From Ophiostoma sp. CBS 140.51 (lineage: Eukaryota > Ascomycota > Sordariomycetes > Ophiostomatales > Ophiostomataceae), in contig JANSLP010000001.1 in NCBI GenBank assembly GCA_029298735.1, forward strand, positions 186,001 through 250,000: a DNA stretch of 64,000 nt, written 5' to 3'. The notes under the pieces are model-generated. The model searched no databases. It was not told the DNA's origin and saw only the letters and a list, made by a program, of their open reading frames with translations. Both the position numbers and the translations under genes were made by a program. Position 1 is the first letter of the stretch; each line of letters starts with the position of its first letter. Of this stretch, positions 35,493-45,787 are shown piece after piece.

Positions 35493-37075
35493 AGGAGCGT
35501 GATCCTGAAATTTTTGATTTACCTATCTGTTATTTTTAGTGTGATACCAGGGAGGGATGATACCACAGAGGAAAAGGAGCGAGGCGTGACCTACCTACGT
35601 CCATTGACATGTCATGCATGTTGGAATACCGATCGAGGCAAACACGGGCCTTTGCCTTTCTGGAAGAAAACCCATTGTCTGAAACGATTTTTTTGTTGAG
35701 AATTAAATATTGAGAAATAAAATAATAACTTCCGCTACCCCAAGACTCAAGTTTGAGAAACTGAAAATGTTCGCATCGTCTGCCTCTTCCTTGTGCCAGA
35801 GTGAAACACCTGCCAGGAAGCAAGTCGACGCACGTCAATAAAAGCATAGCCACTCGAGAGGGCACCCAACCCAGATAGTTCACGTCATAGGGAGAAGGAA
35901 CTCACGAGATTGGAACTTTAACCTGGCAGCAGAAAAGGCTCGTACCAGCCGAAACCGTCGCCCGTCACTGGTGGAGTAGCCGAGTCCAGGGTCACAAAAG
36001 TCACTACCGATTGAGACTGGGACTGAGACTGAGACCGGTCTGGCCAACTCCAGAATATTGATACAGATATCGATATCCATATCCATATCGGGGTATAGAG
36101 GGAAAAGAGAAAACGGCCGCAGAGCGTCGGGAACCGCCCCCCGGAGGATGTTCGATGTTCGATGTTCGCGTCGAGTTCCGTCGGTTGAACTGTCAAATGA
36201 CTCTCGGTTTGCTCTCTCAGTCTATCCTTTGCTCTCTCCTCAGTCTATTTTCACGTTCTGTTTGCTATTCTGTTCACTTGCAGTTTGTCTGATGCCTTAG
36301 GTGGGGACCCGACAGACGTCCACGACGTAGAAGGAAGGAACGACCGTACACAGAGCTTCCATGTCGTTTGAACGTCCTGATCGTTCCTTCCGTTTATTGG
36401 CAGAAGGCCTCGCTTTCCTCGTCATCTGGTCACCACCACCCACCTTGGCCAGCTTGCCAGTGTGCAAAATTTTCTTGGTCCTTCCAAATATATATTCACT
36501 CGTCCTCGACCACCCCTCTTCCCAAGTCGAGACCTTCCTTTCCTCTTCACCCTCGATACTCACCTTCGTTTGCACTCGCCCTTCTTCATTACCTCACTCT
36601 GCTTTCTCCCATTCACTTCGCGATAGCAGATCGGTGACAAACTCTCAATAATTCACCTCGTCACTGTTTGGCTTTTCCACCGTGTTGACGCCTTTCTTCC
36701 CTTTGTTTTCCTCTATTTTTCTTCATTCCCTGCTCTTTTTTGTCGACGTTTGTTCTGGCTGCCCGTTCGGAATCTTCATCACTCTCTGGGCTTCACGACA
36801 GCAGGGCAGCGCGTCTTCACCCCTTCACCTTCTTCCAATTCGTCTCTTGATTCTCGTAGGACTTTCTTTTTGCGGGTTCTTTCCGCCTTCACTCACTGAC
36901 ATCTTTATCAACCAAGCACTCTGGTCCTACGACTGCTTGTCTCTCGACTCTTTGACGGCTTCGACAACTTCACTTCGCTCGGTTGCCACTTGGTATTTTC
37001 TTTCTATCTTTTTCACTTTTTTCTTCATTACACCCCGTCACACCGCTTTGTCAACCACTTTTCTTGACGCTCATC
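35493..37075. other. Intergenic region with long ATG-free CT-rich leader
   Basis: The first half holds the MFS 3' region and a hexamer repeat at 36066-36089. From 36364 to 37075, reading the plus strand, there is no ATG at all over 712 nt, and the sequence is strongly CT-rich. This is best read as promoter plus a long 5' leader of the kinase-like gene. Confidence 0.6.
36066..36089 (+). repeat. Hexamer repeat, (GATATC)2(CATATC)2
   Basis: Four consecutive hexamers, two GATATC then two CATATC, just after an imperfect GAGACT-type repeat at 36012-36034. Simple sequence; no function is assigned. Confidence 0.85.
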
Positions 37076-38647
37076 ATGGTTCGTCGTCGTCGCCAGGCAG
37101 GCAAGGCTCCCAAGAAGCCCAGGTTCAACATTCCGTACTGCGACAAGGGCAAGCCAGACTCGCCATTCCGGATCGATGCTCGCTTCTCTATTCAGCAGCA
37201 CGAAGCGCCCCCTCCCTTTGGCAATGGGTACAAGGTCAAGGACCGCCGCGGCGAGGAGGTCCTCGCCCAGATGCGAAAGGAGCAACTGCCCCAGAGCATC
37301 TACTGCATGCACAACCAACCCCCAGGCCCTGAGCCTGCTGAGGACGCACCTCGTGTCGAGATTGAAATCACGGAGCATCTGCGCAATCTCTTGACTACTG
37401 GCGCTCACCTCGTCGCCTGCCGCATTCTCAAGGGCACCGTTCCCACATCCGCGCCCCCCGTCTCTTCCTCGTCGTCCTCGACGACCGCCACGGCTTGCCC
37501 TCCTCCTCGCCCCATGCCACCGACCCATGTCGTGGCCAAGATTTTTGATCCCATGTACTACCATCACAGTGGCACGTACGACATTGTCGACATGGCCGAC
37601 ATGGAGTACTGCCGTGAGACTGCCGCCTACCAGCACCTTGTGCGTGAGGGCGTCGACGGCCAACTTCTGCCGGCCTACTACGGCTCCTACTCCCTCGAGC
37701 TGCCGTTGGACCAGGCCCAGAAGGACTATCTGGCCGAGATCAAGGGCGCGGACCACCCCCTCCTCCAGGTTCCCAACCCTGTTCGACGCGTCCGCATCAT
37801 TCTCATGGGGCGTGTTCACGGCCTCCCGATGACCACTCAACTGGTCTTTGGCGACGTGAACGCCATGTCGAACGAGGCCCGCCTGGATGTTGTTGCTACT
37901 ACCCTCGAGGCGTATGCCCGTCTCTACTTCCATGGGATCACCCATGGTGATCTCGCCCCCCGCAATGTCTTCCTCAAGGACATTAATGAGGACAGTGCCG
38001 ACTCAACGCGCATCAGAAGTGTTACCGAGGACAAGCTTCGCTTCCACCGCTTCGTTGACCTCGGCCTCGCCTACGTCCTTGGCCGGCCTGAGTCTGCCTT
38101 CTCCCGTCAGTCCCCTGACGAGATGCGGCCTCGGAACCCCATCCGCCTCTTTTGGCACGTCTTTGAGAGCGGTGCAGTCAACATGTACTATTGGCTGCCC
38201 AAGAACATGCGGTGCACTGAAGTGTTCCAGCTTTGGATGCTTCAGCGGTGGTATGGCGACACGCGTTTCGAGTCTGTCGGCGCTGTACCCATCCCGGTTA
38301 AGAACGATCTGGCCTGGGAGCGCAGCGAGGCCATTACCAACGAGACCTGGCCGGAGACGAAGGGCGAAGACTTTCTCCGCACCGACGACGATGAGGACGA
38401 CGACAGCAATGGCAGGCGCGGTTGGCAGATCCGGAGCGCCCTCACCCGGGCCATGGCCGCTATCCCCGGCATCCGTGCCATCAGCGTTGTCATCAAGCAG
38501 CAGAAGTGCGCTGTCCCCGACGATAAGACCATCGCGGCAGTGCGCGACGCGTCTTACCCCGCAGCCTTCAAGGTTGAACGTCGCTGTGTTGCTGCACCTG
38601 TGCCCGCTTGCAAGCCGACTAAGGATCGGCCAAGAGGCTTCTGGTAA
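37076..38647 (+). CDS. Divergent protein-kinase-fold protein, 523 aa
   Basis: Single exon. The frame extends upstream without ATG; the first ATG is at 37076 (MVRRRRQAGKAPKKPR), giving a basic N-terminus that could be a nuclear signal. Kinase-fold landmarks can be placed: beta3 lysine K155 in VVAKIFD, a candidate helix-C glutamate E181 in YCRETAAYQHL, catalytic loop HGDLAPRN (H290, D292, N297), and DLG instead of DFG at D328. The loop HGDLAPRN resembles fungal orphan kinases and aminoglycoside-phosphotransferase-like proteins rather than classical HRD kinases. Key catalytic residues are kept, so activity is plausible. A Ser/Thr/Pro-rich insert lies at about 120-150 and an acidic stretch near 440. 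No membrane segment is seen. Substrate and pathway are unknown. Confidence 0.87.
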   Translation: MVRRRRQAGKAPKKPRFNIPYCDKGKPDSPFRIDARFSIQQHEAPPPFGNGYKVKDRRGEEVLAQMRKEQLPQSIYCMHNQPPGPEPAEDAPRVEIEITEHLRNLLTTGAHLVACRILKGTVPTSAPPVSSSSSSTTATACPPPRPMPPTHVVAKIFDPMYYHHSGTYDIVDMADMEYCRETAAYQHLVREGVDGQLLPAYYGSYSLELPLDQAQKDYLAEIKGADHPLLQVPNPVRRVRIILMGRVHGLPMTTQLVFGDVNAMSNEARLDVVATTLEAYARLYFHGITHGDLAPRNVFLKDINEDSADSTRIRSVTEDKLRFHRFVDLGLAYVLGRPESAFSRQSPDEMRPRNPIRLFWHVFESGAVNMYYWLPKNMRCTEVFQLWMLQRWYGDTRFESVGAVPIPVKNDLAWERSEAITNETWPETKGEDFLRTDDDEDDDSNGRRGWQIRSALTRAMAAIPGIRAISVVIKQQKCAVPDDKTIAAVRDASYPAAFKVERRCVAAPVPACKPTKDRPRGFW

Positions 38648-40019
38648 CTTTTCACCTCTCGGATGTCGGGTCTCCAGCGCTCGAGCCCTTTCTGCACATT
38701 GTCACACCAAGTCGGACCACGTTGTCAGTGGTCTACAGGTGCCTCTTTCATTTTTGTCTCTCTTTCTGATTTTTGGTTTTCAGGTTGAGCTGTTGTGCCG
38801 TTCTGACTGGCCGACACTGGTTTGTCAAAATGACGTGGGGATTGGCAGCCGATCGTCCCCTTCACAGTACAAGCAACACCACCAAAAAAAACCAAAAGAA
38901 AGAAGATGCCAAGACCACTGGTGACAGGGGTAAAGAGGGTGGGCGGCTCTGGCCACTGACTGGCCCATGTCGTGTTTCGAAACGAGCCCCCCCTCACCCG
39001 ACCGTTGTTTCAAAGTCAGAGCGTGCATTCAGGGTTTTGGCGGGAGGCAAAAAGAAAGGGGACAGCCAGAGAGGAGAGAGAGAAAAGAGAAGGGGAGGAA
39101 AACAAGGAGCAAGGAGTGGGTTTGTGCAACGGTGGAGAGTGTGTTTCTGTTGGTCGCAGTGAAGGAGATGTCTTCTTTGGGAGACTTTCTTCGGCGGGTT
39201 CTGTCTTGTTGTCGTTGTCGTTTTTGTCTTCTGTCTTGTCTGTGACTTTTCAAAAACGCCTAAGGTGACAGTTTGGCGGCGGCCATGCCCTATCCAGATA
39301 CATTTCTATACTTTTCATTTTCTTTTCTTCGTTGACGTACGATAGTCATCAATAGTCGTGTGCAGTCCAAAATAAAAACACAATCATGGAAAACAGCAGT
39401 ATTCCCAGTGACTTTTTACATCGTAGAAGTATTCCACTTTCTATTCCTGTCCTTTCGTAGCGGAGCTCTCTGCCCAGAGAACATTGTGAGACATGCAGCT
39501 GCAGACGAGACCTAAGACATACTTTGTCGAGGAGGACTCGCACAGAACAGAAACAAAGAACGAACTACAGCGAATGGAGTTGATGCAGATTGAGCACACA
39601 GAGAACTGGTTTGGCTTTGGTTTTCTTGCAAGTTCACTCGGGATCGTCTGTTGAACAAGCCGTAAATGGTCGGGTTGGTTTTATTCGCCTTCGCTCAGGA
39701 CGCCGCCGCCCACTGTAAAACAAGAATACACACTGATGCAAAACTCGCGATCAGCCTGAAAACAAGAAACACCACAGCGCCTTCTTCCTTCTTTTCTTCT
39801 TTTTGGAGAGATCCTCGTGATTGATACCCTGAATTCAACAAAGATCGTCTATTCCATGTGGCGTTGTGTTGGGTCAAAGTTGGCTCTTGTTGGCTTTTCG
39901 TTGGCTTCTGGGACCGACGATCGCCTGCTCCGGACCGCCTAGCCAGGCGACAAAAGACGACGAGAGAACCCTGGAAGACCCAGTCGATCCAGGCCACCTG
40001 GTAGCGATCACCTCTCACA

Positions 40020-40043
40020 GTGGACCAGTGGACCAGTGGACCA
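40020..40043 (+). repeat. Three tandem copies of GTGGACCA
   Basis: A perfect 8-bp unit repeated three times, followed by a partial unit. It lies about 1.2 kb upstream of the zinc-finger gene. It could be a tandem factor-binding site; no known factor is assigned. Confidence 0.85.
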
Positions 40044-40142
40044 ACAAAAACCAGGAGTCAAGGAGGGTGGTTAAAAAGTGGAGTACCGGACGTTGAACAG
40101 CGTTTCGTGTTTAGCTATCGACGTGCGTTGGAGAGAGAATGA

Positions 40143-40165
40143 ACACACACACACACACACACAAG
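40143..40165 (+). repeat. (AC)11 microsatellite
   Basis: A perfect AC dinucleotide run of 23 nt in an intergenic region. Likely length-polymorphic between strains. Confidence 0.95.
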
Positions 40166-41237
40166 ATGCACAAGCAAAGCCGGCAGTGGTACTGTTGTGG
40201 TCGTTGATTGTGTGTGGTGGTCGCATGGCGGCCGAGGAGGTTGGGGGGACACTCGGACTTCTTTTTGGACGGCGGCGTAGCACACACACTCACAGGCATG
40301 CTCACAGACAAAGAGGAAGAAGAAAGGTCAAGGCTCAAGCAGAAGCCAACGCTTTTTGTTCCTGTCGTCTTGTCCACAAAGAAGAAAAAGAAAGAAAAAA
40401 GACGACAGAAAAAACATGTGTCCAGATACGAGCATGACTTCAGACTATCAGAAGGATGCTTGTATTTTTACAGGGAAGACTGAAAAGACAGGGGCCAAAT
40501 AAATAACAGGAGGTACAGGAGCTACAAAACGGACCAGGGGCTGCCTGACAGCGTCGACACAGTTGACCAGTAAAGTGACAGGAAACAGCAAGGAAACAAG
40601 AGGGACCTGGGGGACAAAATAAGAGGGCGTCGTCTGAAGAGGCTGTCAGCAGCAGCTCAAACATGCACTGGCGTGCCCCTGACTTTTTACCCTGACTTCC
40701 TGGGCTCCTCTCAGGTGTCCCTCCTTCCTATTTGTCCCTTTTTGTTAGCGTCAACAGGTGCCGTAGCCGTAGCCGTGGCTTGCAGCACTGGTACTGAGAA
40801 CTGCAGCGAACCCTATGGTCCAAGGGTACACGCAACTAACACGCCTCCGCGCATGTTGCATGACCTTTGGGTGCGCGTACGAATAGGCTCGGTTTCTTGG
40901 GTCTTTCTTTTTGTTGTTCTGTCTCTTTTTATTCTGTTTCATATTCTCCTTCTTTTTCACTCTCTTGCCTATATTCCTATATTCTTCTTTCCGTTGATCG
41001 TACCTTCCTTTTCTTCTCTCCTTCCGTTCTTTCCTCTTACATACAACACCCTACATCGATATCGTCTCGCCTTTCGCCTCTCGCACCTTCCCATACACCC
41101 ATTCTGCATCGTGCCTTCCATATTCGGTGATGCAGACCACGACTCGGAGGAAAAGCACCGCCGCCTTATACGCCTACTAGAATTTTTTTCTGCTACGATA
41201 GTCCGACTCTTAGAAAACCACCAAACTTCACACAAAC

Positions 41238-43490
41238 ATGGCACTGGACGCGCCTGCCGTGGCATACGGCAGCCTGCCACCAGCAAACCTGGCTGCCGCA
41301 CGCCAACACGTCCAGACACTCTCGGCCCGCGACCGTGAAGCTCTGCTGAGAGCTTTGCTGGAGCAATATGAGCAGCCTTCAAGCCGGTCAAGAGGAAGCT
41401 CTCTGGCAAACTCGACAACACATTCTTCGACACATTCTGCAACGCACTCTTCCAGATCCTCCTCATCAACCACCACAGGGTCAATATCAGCATTCATGTC
41501 GTCGTCGCTGTTTGACTGCCCGCCTCTCCAAGAAGAATCAGAAGAAGACTTTGCAGTCTTCTCAGCCATAGATTTGCAATCAGCATCGGCCTCGGCCATC
41601 TCGCCCACTGCTGATGCCAACCCCTGGACGGCCTCTATCCCTTCACCCACACACTCGCAACGTCTGCGGTCACAGTCTGTGTCACTAACAACCGCTTTTC
41701 AACCACTGCGGAGCTCCTACTCGACATCACAACTTCAGGACAACCATGGCCGGTCAAAATCATTTTCGTCAATCTCTGATGTACCTGCACCGCTCCAGCT
41801 GCCATCGTCAAAAGAGCAGCCAGCTGCCAAAACAACAACAACAACCACAACTGCAATCTCGACGACGAGTTCGAGTGCAATCAAGAAGCCAAGGTCAAAA
41901 CCCGTTCTCCGGATAAAGACGAGTGCGGCCGACTTTCAGGACAAGGAGCCATCAGCAGTTTCCACAACAAAAGCATCGCACTCCTACTGGTGCACCGCGT
42001 GCGGCGAGAAACTCGGCGACCGCACTGCTTGGGTTCTTCACGACGTCGCCTGCCGCGGCAAGGAACGGAGCTTGTCTCGCGCCGACGACAGCCGGGATAC
42101 TGCTGCCAGCCATGGAAGCCACGCTCATACCCTTACGCAGCGTGCTTGGGCCTGTGGTTTCTGTGCTGCCTTCCTCGGGTCGCTCGAGCGCTATCAGAGC
42201 CATGTCGCCGGCCATTTTGAACGCGGCCGCACTTTGGGTCATTGGCACTTTGCCAATGTCATTTACGGTCTGCTGCACCAGCCGGCCATCCACAAGCCCT
42301 GGAAGCGGCTTTGGGCGGCACGCGCAGCAGCTCTTCCATCACACCTGCGGCCCAAGGCGACATGGTCACCGGGTTGTTGTCTGCTAGGCCGTGAGGCCAT
42401 GGACGAGCCTGTGACGCTGCAGGAAGCCCTCGAGCTGTTTGACCCCAGTAAAGAAAGTGCCACAGCACTGGCTCTGCAAGCCGATGCCCTCGCTATTTAC
42501 ATCTCTGTGCCCATTGACGAAGAGGCCGAGAAGAAGCAAAGGAAGCACTCCCGGACGCACAAGTCGGACCCGACACACACGAAGCCTCGAGTGGTCGAGG
42601 CAGCAAAGGTTCAGGAAGTGCAGATTCTTGCACCCAACGTGGCGACCATCAACATTACCCAACGACCCGAGAGCCCGCCGTTGCCTGCGACATCGACAAC
42701 AAATCTTCTTCCCACCCCCGAGATAGCTACCGCACTGTCTCCTGCTCCAGCCACCAACAACTCCAACAACAACTCGACCCAAACAAAGGATGCCCCGCTC
42801 CCAGCACTGCCATCCTACTCGACACTGCAACAATCATCGACTCTCTCCTTGCCGTCCTCTTCACCACCCAAGGACGTGAAGCGTGGTTCCAAGCTCTCGC
42901 CACGCAAGCCGCTGTTTTTGTTCCGGTCCAGAAGCCCATCCTCCTCGCCCGAGTCGGCCACCGAGAAGGCCACGCCAACAAAAACTGTGCCGCCAGTCAA
43001 GGAGACCCTAACCCGCCAGAGTGACAAGAAGGCATCGCCGCCGACGGCCAAGCTCTCCAAGCCGCGTCGTGTTGTGTCAACCCCGGTGATGTCGCCTACT
43101 TCAAACCCGAAAGGAAACGCCAGCACGACGTCTACGGTGAAGACCACAACCACAGCAAAGGCAATGGTGACTTCTGCCTCAAGAAACACGACTACCACTG
43201 CCGCCACCTCTTCCCGAAACAACTGGGCCGACCGGCCCCTACCTCCCCTTGTCATTGACGACTTTGGTATCATCTCCAACCGAGCCACAGCGACTGGAAC
43301 ACCCATCTACACAACAACGACGGCCAATTACGCCAACTACACAAATTATGCAAAAGACCAGCCGCCGAAGCCACCTCCGAAGCCGCGGGCATACACGCCA
43401 GCGGACACAATGGGCGACTGGAACAGCATTGCCACGACCATTGTTGACGACATTATGGGTCCTGTCAACGCTCTACACATTACTGTGTGA
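41238..43490 (+). CDS. Low-complexity protein with two zinc-finger-like motifs, 750 aa
   Basis: Single exon, ATG at 41238 after a CT-rich leader. A short N-terminal helix (about 15-45: AAARQHVQTLSARDREALLRALLEQYEQ) is the other ordered part. Two Cys/His motifs lie in the middle: C252-x2-C255-x12-H268-x3-C272 (CCHC) and C306-x2-C309-x12-H322-x3-H326 (C2H2), separated by a short linker. Downstream of the second finger is an ordered region (about 327-420). The rest is Ser/Thr/Pro-rich, with basic patches (KKPRSKPVLRIK; HSRTHKSDP) and a Pro-rich PPKPPPKPRAY near the C-terminus. The fingers suggest nucleic-acid binding and a nuclear role, possibly as a transcription regulator. No named family is recognised. 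No membrane segment is seen. Confidence 0.83.
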   Translation: MALDAPAVAYGSLPPANLAAARQHVQTLSARDREALLRALLEQYEQPSSRSRGSSLANSTTHSSTHSATHSSRSSSSTTTGSISAFMSSSLFDCPPLQEESEEDFAVFSAIDLQSASASAISPTADANPWTASIPSPTHSQRLRSQSVSLTTAFQPLRSSYSTSQLQDNHGRSKSFSSISDVPAPLQLPSSKEQPAAKTTTTTTTAISTTSSSAIKKPRSKPVLRIKTSAADFQDKEPSAVSTTKASHSYWCTACGEKLGDRTAWVLHDVACRGKERSLSRADDSRDTAASHGSHAHTLTQRAWACGFCAAFLGSLERYQSHVAGHFERGRTLGHWHFANVIYGLLHQPAIHKPWKRLWAARAAALPSHLRPKATWSPGCCLLGREAMDEPVTLQEALELFDPSKESATALALQADALAIYISVPIDEEAEKKQRKHSRTHKSDPTHTKPRVVEAAKVQEVQILAPNVATINITQRPESPPLPATSTTNLLPTPEIATALSPAPATNNSNNNSTQTKDAPLPALPSYSTLQQSSTLSLPSSSPPKDVKRGSKLSPRKPLFLFRSRSPSSSPESATEKATPTKTVPPVKETLTRQSDKKASPPTAKLSKPRRVVSTPVMSPTSNPKGNASTTSTVKTTTTAKAMVTSASRNTTTTAATSSRNNWADRPLPPLVIDDFGIISNRATATGTPIYTTTTANYANYTNYAKDQPPKPPPKPRAYTPADTMGDWNSIATTIVDDIMGPVNALHITV

Positions 43491-44365
43491 TCTAACCACA
43501 TAGACACTCTCTCTACACTGTACATAATAATCTTTACAAAAACGACTCTCATGATGGATTACTGCTGGACAGGGTTCTCAGCCGAAAAACATATACCCAC
43601 GACTGACAGGGAATGGGAAAGAAATAATTGAACTACGGGAAATAAATCATCTCGGGCATAGCATTTCGCAATAGCATTTACGACCAACGGACAGAAGTTC
43701 CCCACGGTCGCCACATTCATTTTTAGACTTAATAAACAATCCGATTCCCCATTTATTCATCTATTCCCATCTAATCTTTTTGCCTCTGCCGAGACGACAA
43801 ACTAGGATTGTGTACCTTTTTACTCGTCTCTAGCTCCTTCTTGGCTCCTTTGCTATATTAGCCAAAAGACAAGGGCCTACATAAACACCACGATTGTTTT
43901 TCTCGCTTGAAGACTGTTTCTTCGGCTTGTGTTCTGGATGTTTTCCCCAGCTTCCGTATTTAGCCCCCAGCCGTCTTCAAGTCCCCCTCTTCTGTAGAAG
44001 ATTTTTGAACTCTGCTGTCTAATTTGGATGCCCGTCCTAATCGAGATACTAAACGAACCCTCCGATTGCAAATGAAGCCAAAATAAAATTGAAGCTTGCC
44101 AAGACGACGAGAGAACGTGCGCACTTCGCGCCAAAGTCGAAGTCGTGAGAAGTATGGAGCCGACCGGTTCCCCTTTCTAGGCTTTAATGTTGTCGATCTC
44201 TTTCCATCTCTTTTAAAGGTTTCTTTGTGCTCTTTTCCACGCTGCCCCTATTGTTGTATCTCCTTTCCGTGGTGATCTCTCTCTGTGGTGTTCATTGTAC
44301 ATATCGTCCTTTTTCCTGTATCGTTTTGTTTCGGTTCAACGCTTACGACTACTACCTCGCCCACC
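43491..44365. other. Intergenic region
   Basis: Contains the 3' region of the zinc-finger gene (AATAAATC at 43640; AATAAACAATC at 43731) and the CT-rich promoter and leader of the propeller gene. No gene is seen. Confidence 0.6.
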
Positions 44366-45274
44366 ATGATGCACCATCCTACGAGCCTCCGCCGTGCCAC
44401 CGGCTCCCTCGTGACCGGCGTTCTCCTCTTGCTGGCCACGGCTACGACCACCGCAGCGTCCGTCTGCCGTCGCCAGAACGCCGCCGTCCAGGTCGCCAAA
44501 ATCGCCTCGGTCGAAAACATTGCCGTCCGCAGCAACGGCCAGATTCTCGCCACAAACATGAACTCGCCCAATCTGTACAGCGTCAACCCCGTCGCCAAGA
44601 CGTCCTCTACGGCTGTCGTTGTTACCGGTGCCACAGGGCTCAGTGGCATCGGCGAGGTCGCCCCGGACGTGTTTGCCGTCATTGGCGGCAGCGGCAAGGC
44701 CATCTACAAGGTGGACTTTTCCAGTGGCACCCCTAAAACTTCGTTGATCAAGGCCATTAAGGAGGCCAGCAACCTCAACGGTCTGGCTGTCTTTGACAAT
44801 GACACAGTGCTCGTGGCCGATGCCGGCAAGGGCAATGTCTACCGTTTTTCGGTGTCGACGGGCGACTACTCTGTTGTCCTGACCGACCCGACCATGGCGC
44901 CCTCGGGTGGCATTCCTTTTGGCATTGACGGCATCAAGTACAAGGACGGCGTCGTGTGGTACACCAACATCTTCAAGAACTCGTTCCACAAGGTGCCTGT
45001 CGACCCTGTCACGGCCAAGGCAACGGGCGCTGTGGTGACGCTGTGGACCAACCTGATGGGTGACGATTTGTGCTTTGGTCCCAATGGCAAGATATACGTG
45101 GCGACCAACGGCAAGAACTCGGTCGTTGAAGTCGACCCGGCCGTCGGAAAACCCAACCAGGTGGCCTCCGTGACGGGCTCGACATCGTGTGCGTTTGGCC
45201 GCACCGACAAGGACAAGGACGTTATCTACGTGGGTGGCAGCTCAGGTGTATACTCGCAGACGATCAAGCTATAG
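44366..45274 (+). CDS. Secreted SMP-30/gluconolactonase-like beta-propeller, 302 aa
   Basis: Single exon. The ATG at 44366 has a good context (CCACC before ATG) and gives a signal peptide: basic start MMHHPTSLRRATG, hydrophobic core VTGVLLLLATATT, and a likely cleavage after Ala/Ser near residue 31. The mature part has repeating blade motifs: NIAVRSNGQILATNM, GLSGIGEVAPDVFAVIG, LNGLAVFDNDTVLVADAGKGNVYRF, GIDGIKYKDGVVWYTNIFKNSFHKV and DDLCFGPNGKIYVATNGKNSVVEV. This fits the six-bladed SMP-30/gluconolactonase/LRE-like superfamily, whose members hydrolyse lactones or similar esters, often with a metal ion. Whether the metal ligands are complete is not clear by eye, so enzyme activity is uncertain. 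It is expected to be extracellular. Confidence 0.88.
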   Translation: MMHHPTSLRRATGSLVTGVLLLLATATTTAASVCRRQNAAVQVAKIASVENIAVRSNGQILATNMNSPNLYSVNPVAKTSSTAVVVTGATGLSGIGEVAPDVFAVIGGSGKAIYKVDFSSGTPKTSLIKAIKEASNLNGLAVFDNDTVLVADAGKGNVYRFSVSTGDYSVVLTDPTMAPSGGIPFGIDGIKYKDGVVWYTNIFKNSFHKVPVDPVTAKATGAVVTLWTNLMGDDLCFGPNGKIYVATNGKNSVVEVDPAVGKPNQVASVTGSTSCAFGRTDKDKDVIYVGGSSGVYSQTIKL

Positions 45275-45787
45275 AGAGATTGCGGAGAGACAGGTTGTTG
45301 ATAGAGGGAGAGCCAAGGGCGGCAGGGCTGTTGGATTCTAGTGAGATACTAGATAACTATTCTAGGAAAGGATTCTAGGGAAACACTGGGGCAAAAGATA
45401 AATCATAACCTTCAACGGCGGCCTCAGCATATCGTACACATACACCCGTGCATCGTGACCCCAGCCCTGAACAAGTACAAACTCCGACAGGCCAAAAAAG
45501 GCAGAAGCTCCGACTTGACAAAGTTTTCCTATACAGGTATAAAGGCGGCCCATCGGTGCCGACAAGGAAAGCCCGAATGTGCCCTGGCTGTGTGCTTTGG
45601 AAGACATATGAATTTGATGCAGGGTACATGAATAAGACAACAGTGGCAACTGCGGATAGGACAGCTGAAAAACATCGTGGTATCAGGAAATTTATTGTTA
45701 GAAACACCCCCATGCGTTCAGACGGGTATTCCTATCCGGGCTCAACCCCAGCAGGCCGTTTCGTTGTGGCTCCATCGTCACTTATGC
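45275..45787. other. Short convergent intergenic region
   Basis: Space between the propeller gene and the small minus-strand gene ending at 45788. It holds the two 3' ends. No gene is seen. Confidence 0.6.

Larger units (their letters stand above)
38648..41237. other. Intergenic region between the kinase-like and zinc-finger genes
   Basis: About 2.6 kb. It holds an 8-bp tandem repeat (40020-40043), an AC microsatellite (40143-40165) and a CT-rich leader from about 40890 to 41237. No gene is seen. Confidence 0.6.

Noticed and set aside
40673..41338. 221-codon plus-strand open frame before the zinc-finger gene
   Set aside because: It lies in the CT-rich promoter and leader and runs out of frame into the real gene; the apparent membrane helices are translated pyrimidine tracts.
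44285..44365. Upstream extension of the propeller protein by 27 residues
   Set aside because: The extension has no ATG at its start; the ATG at 44366 has a better context and is followed directly by a signal peptide.
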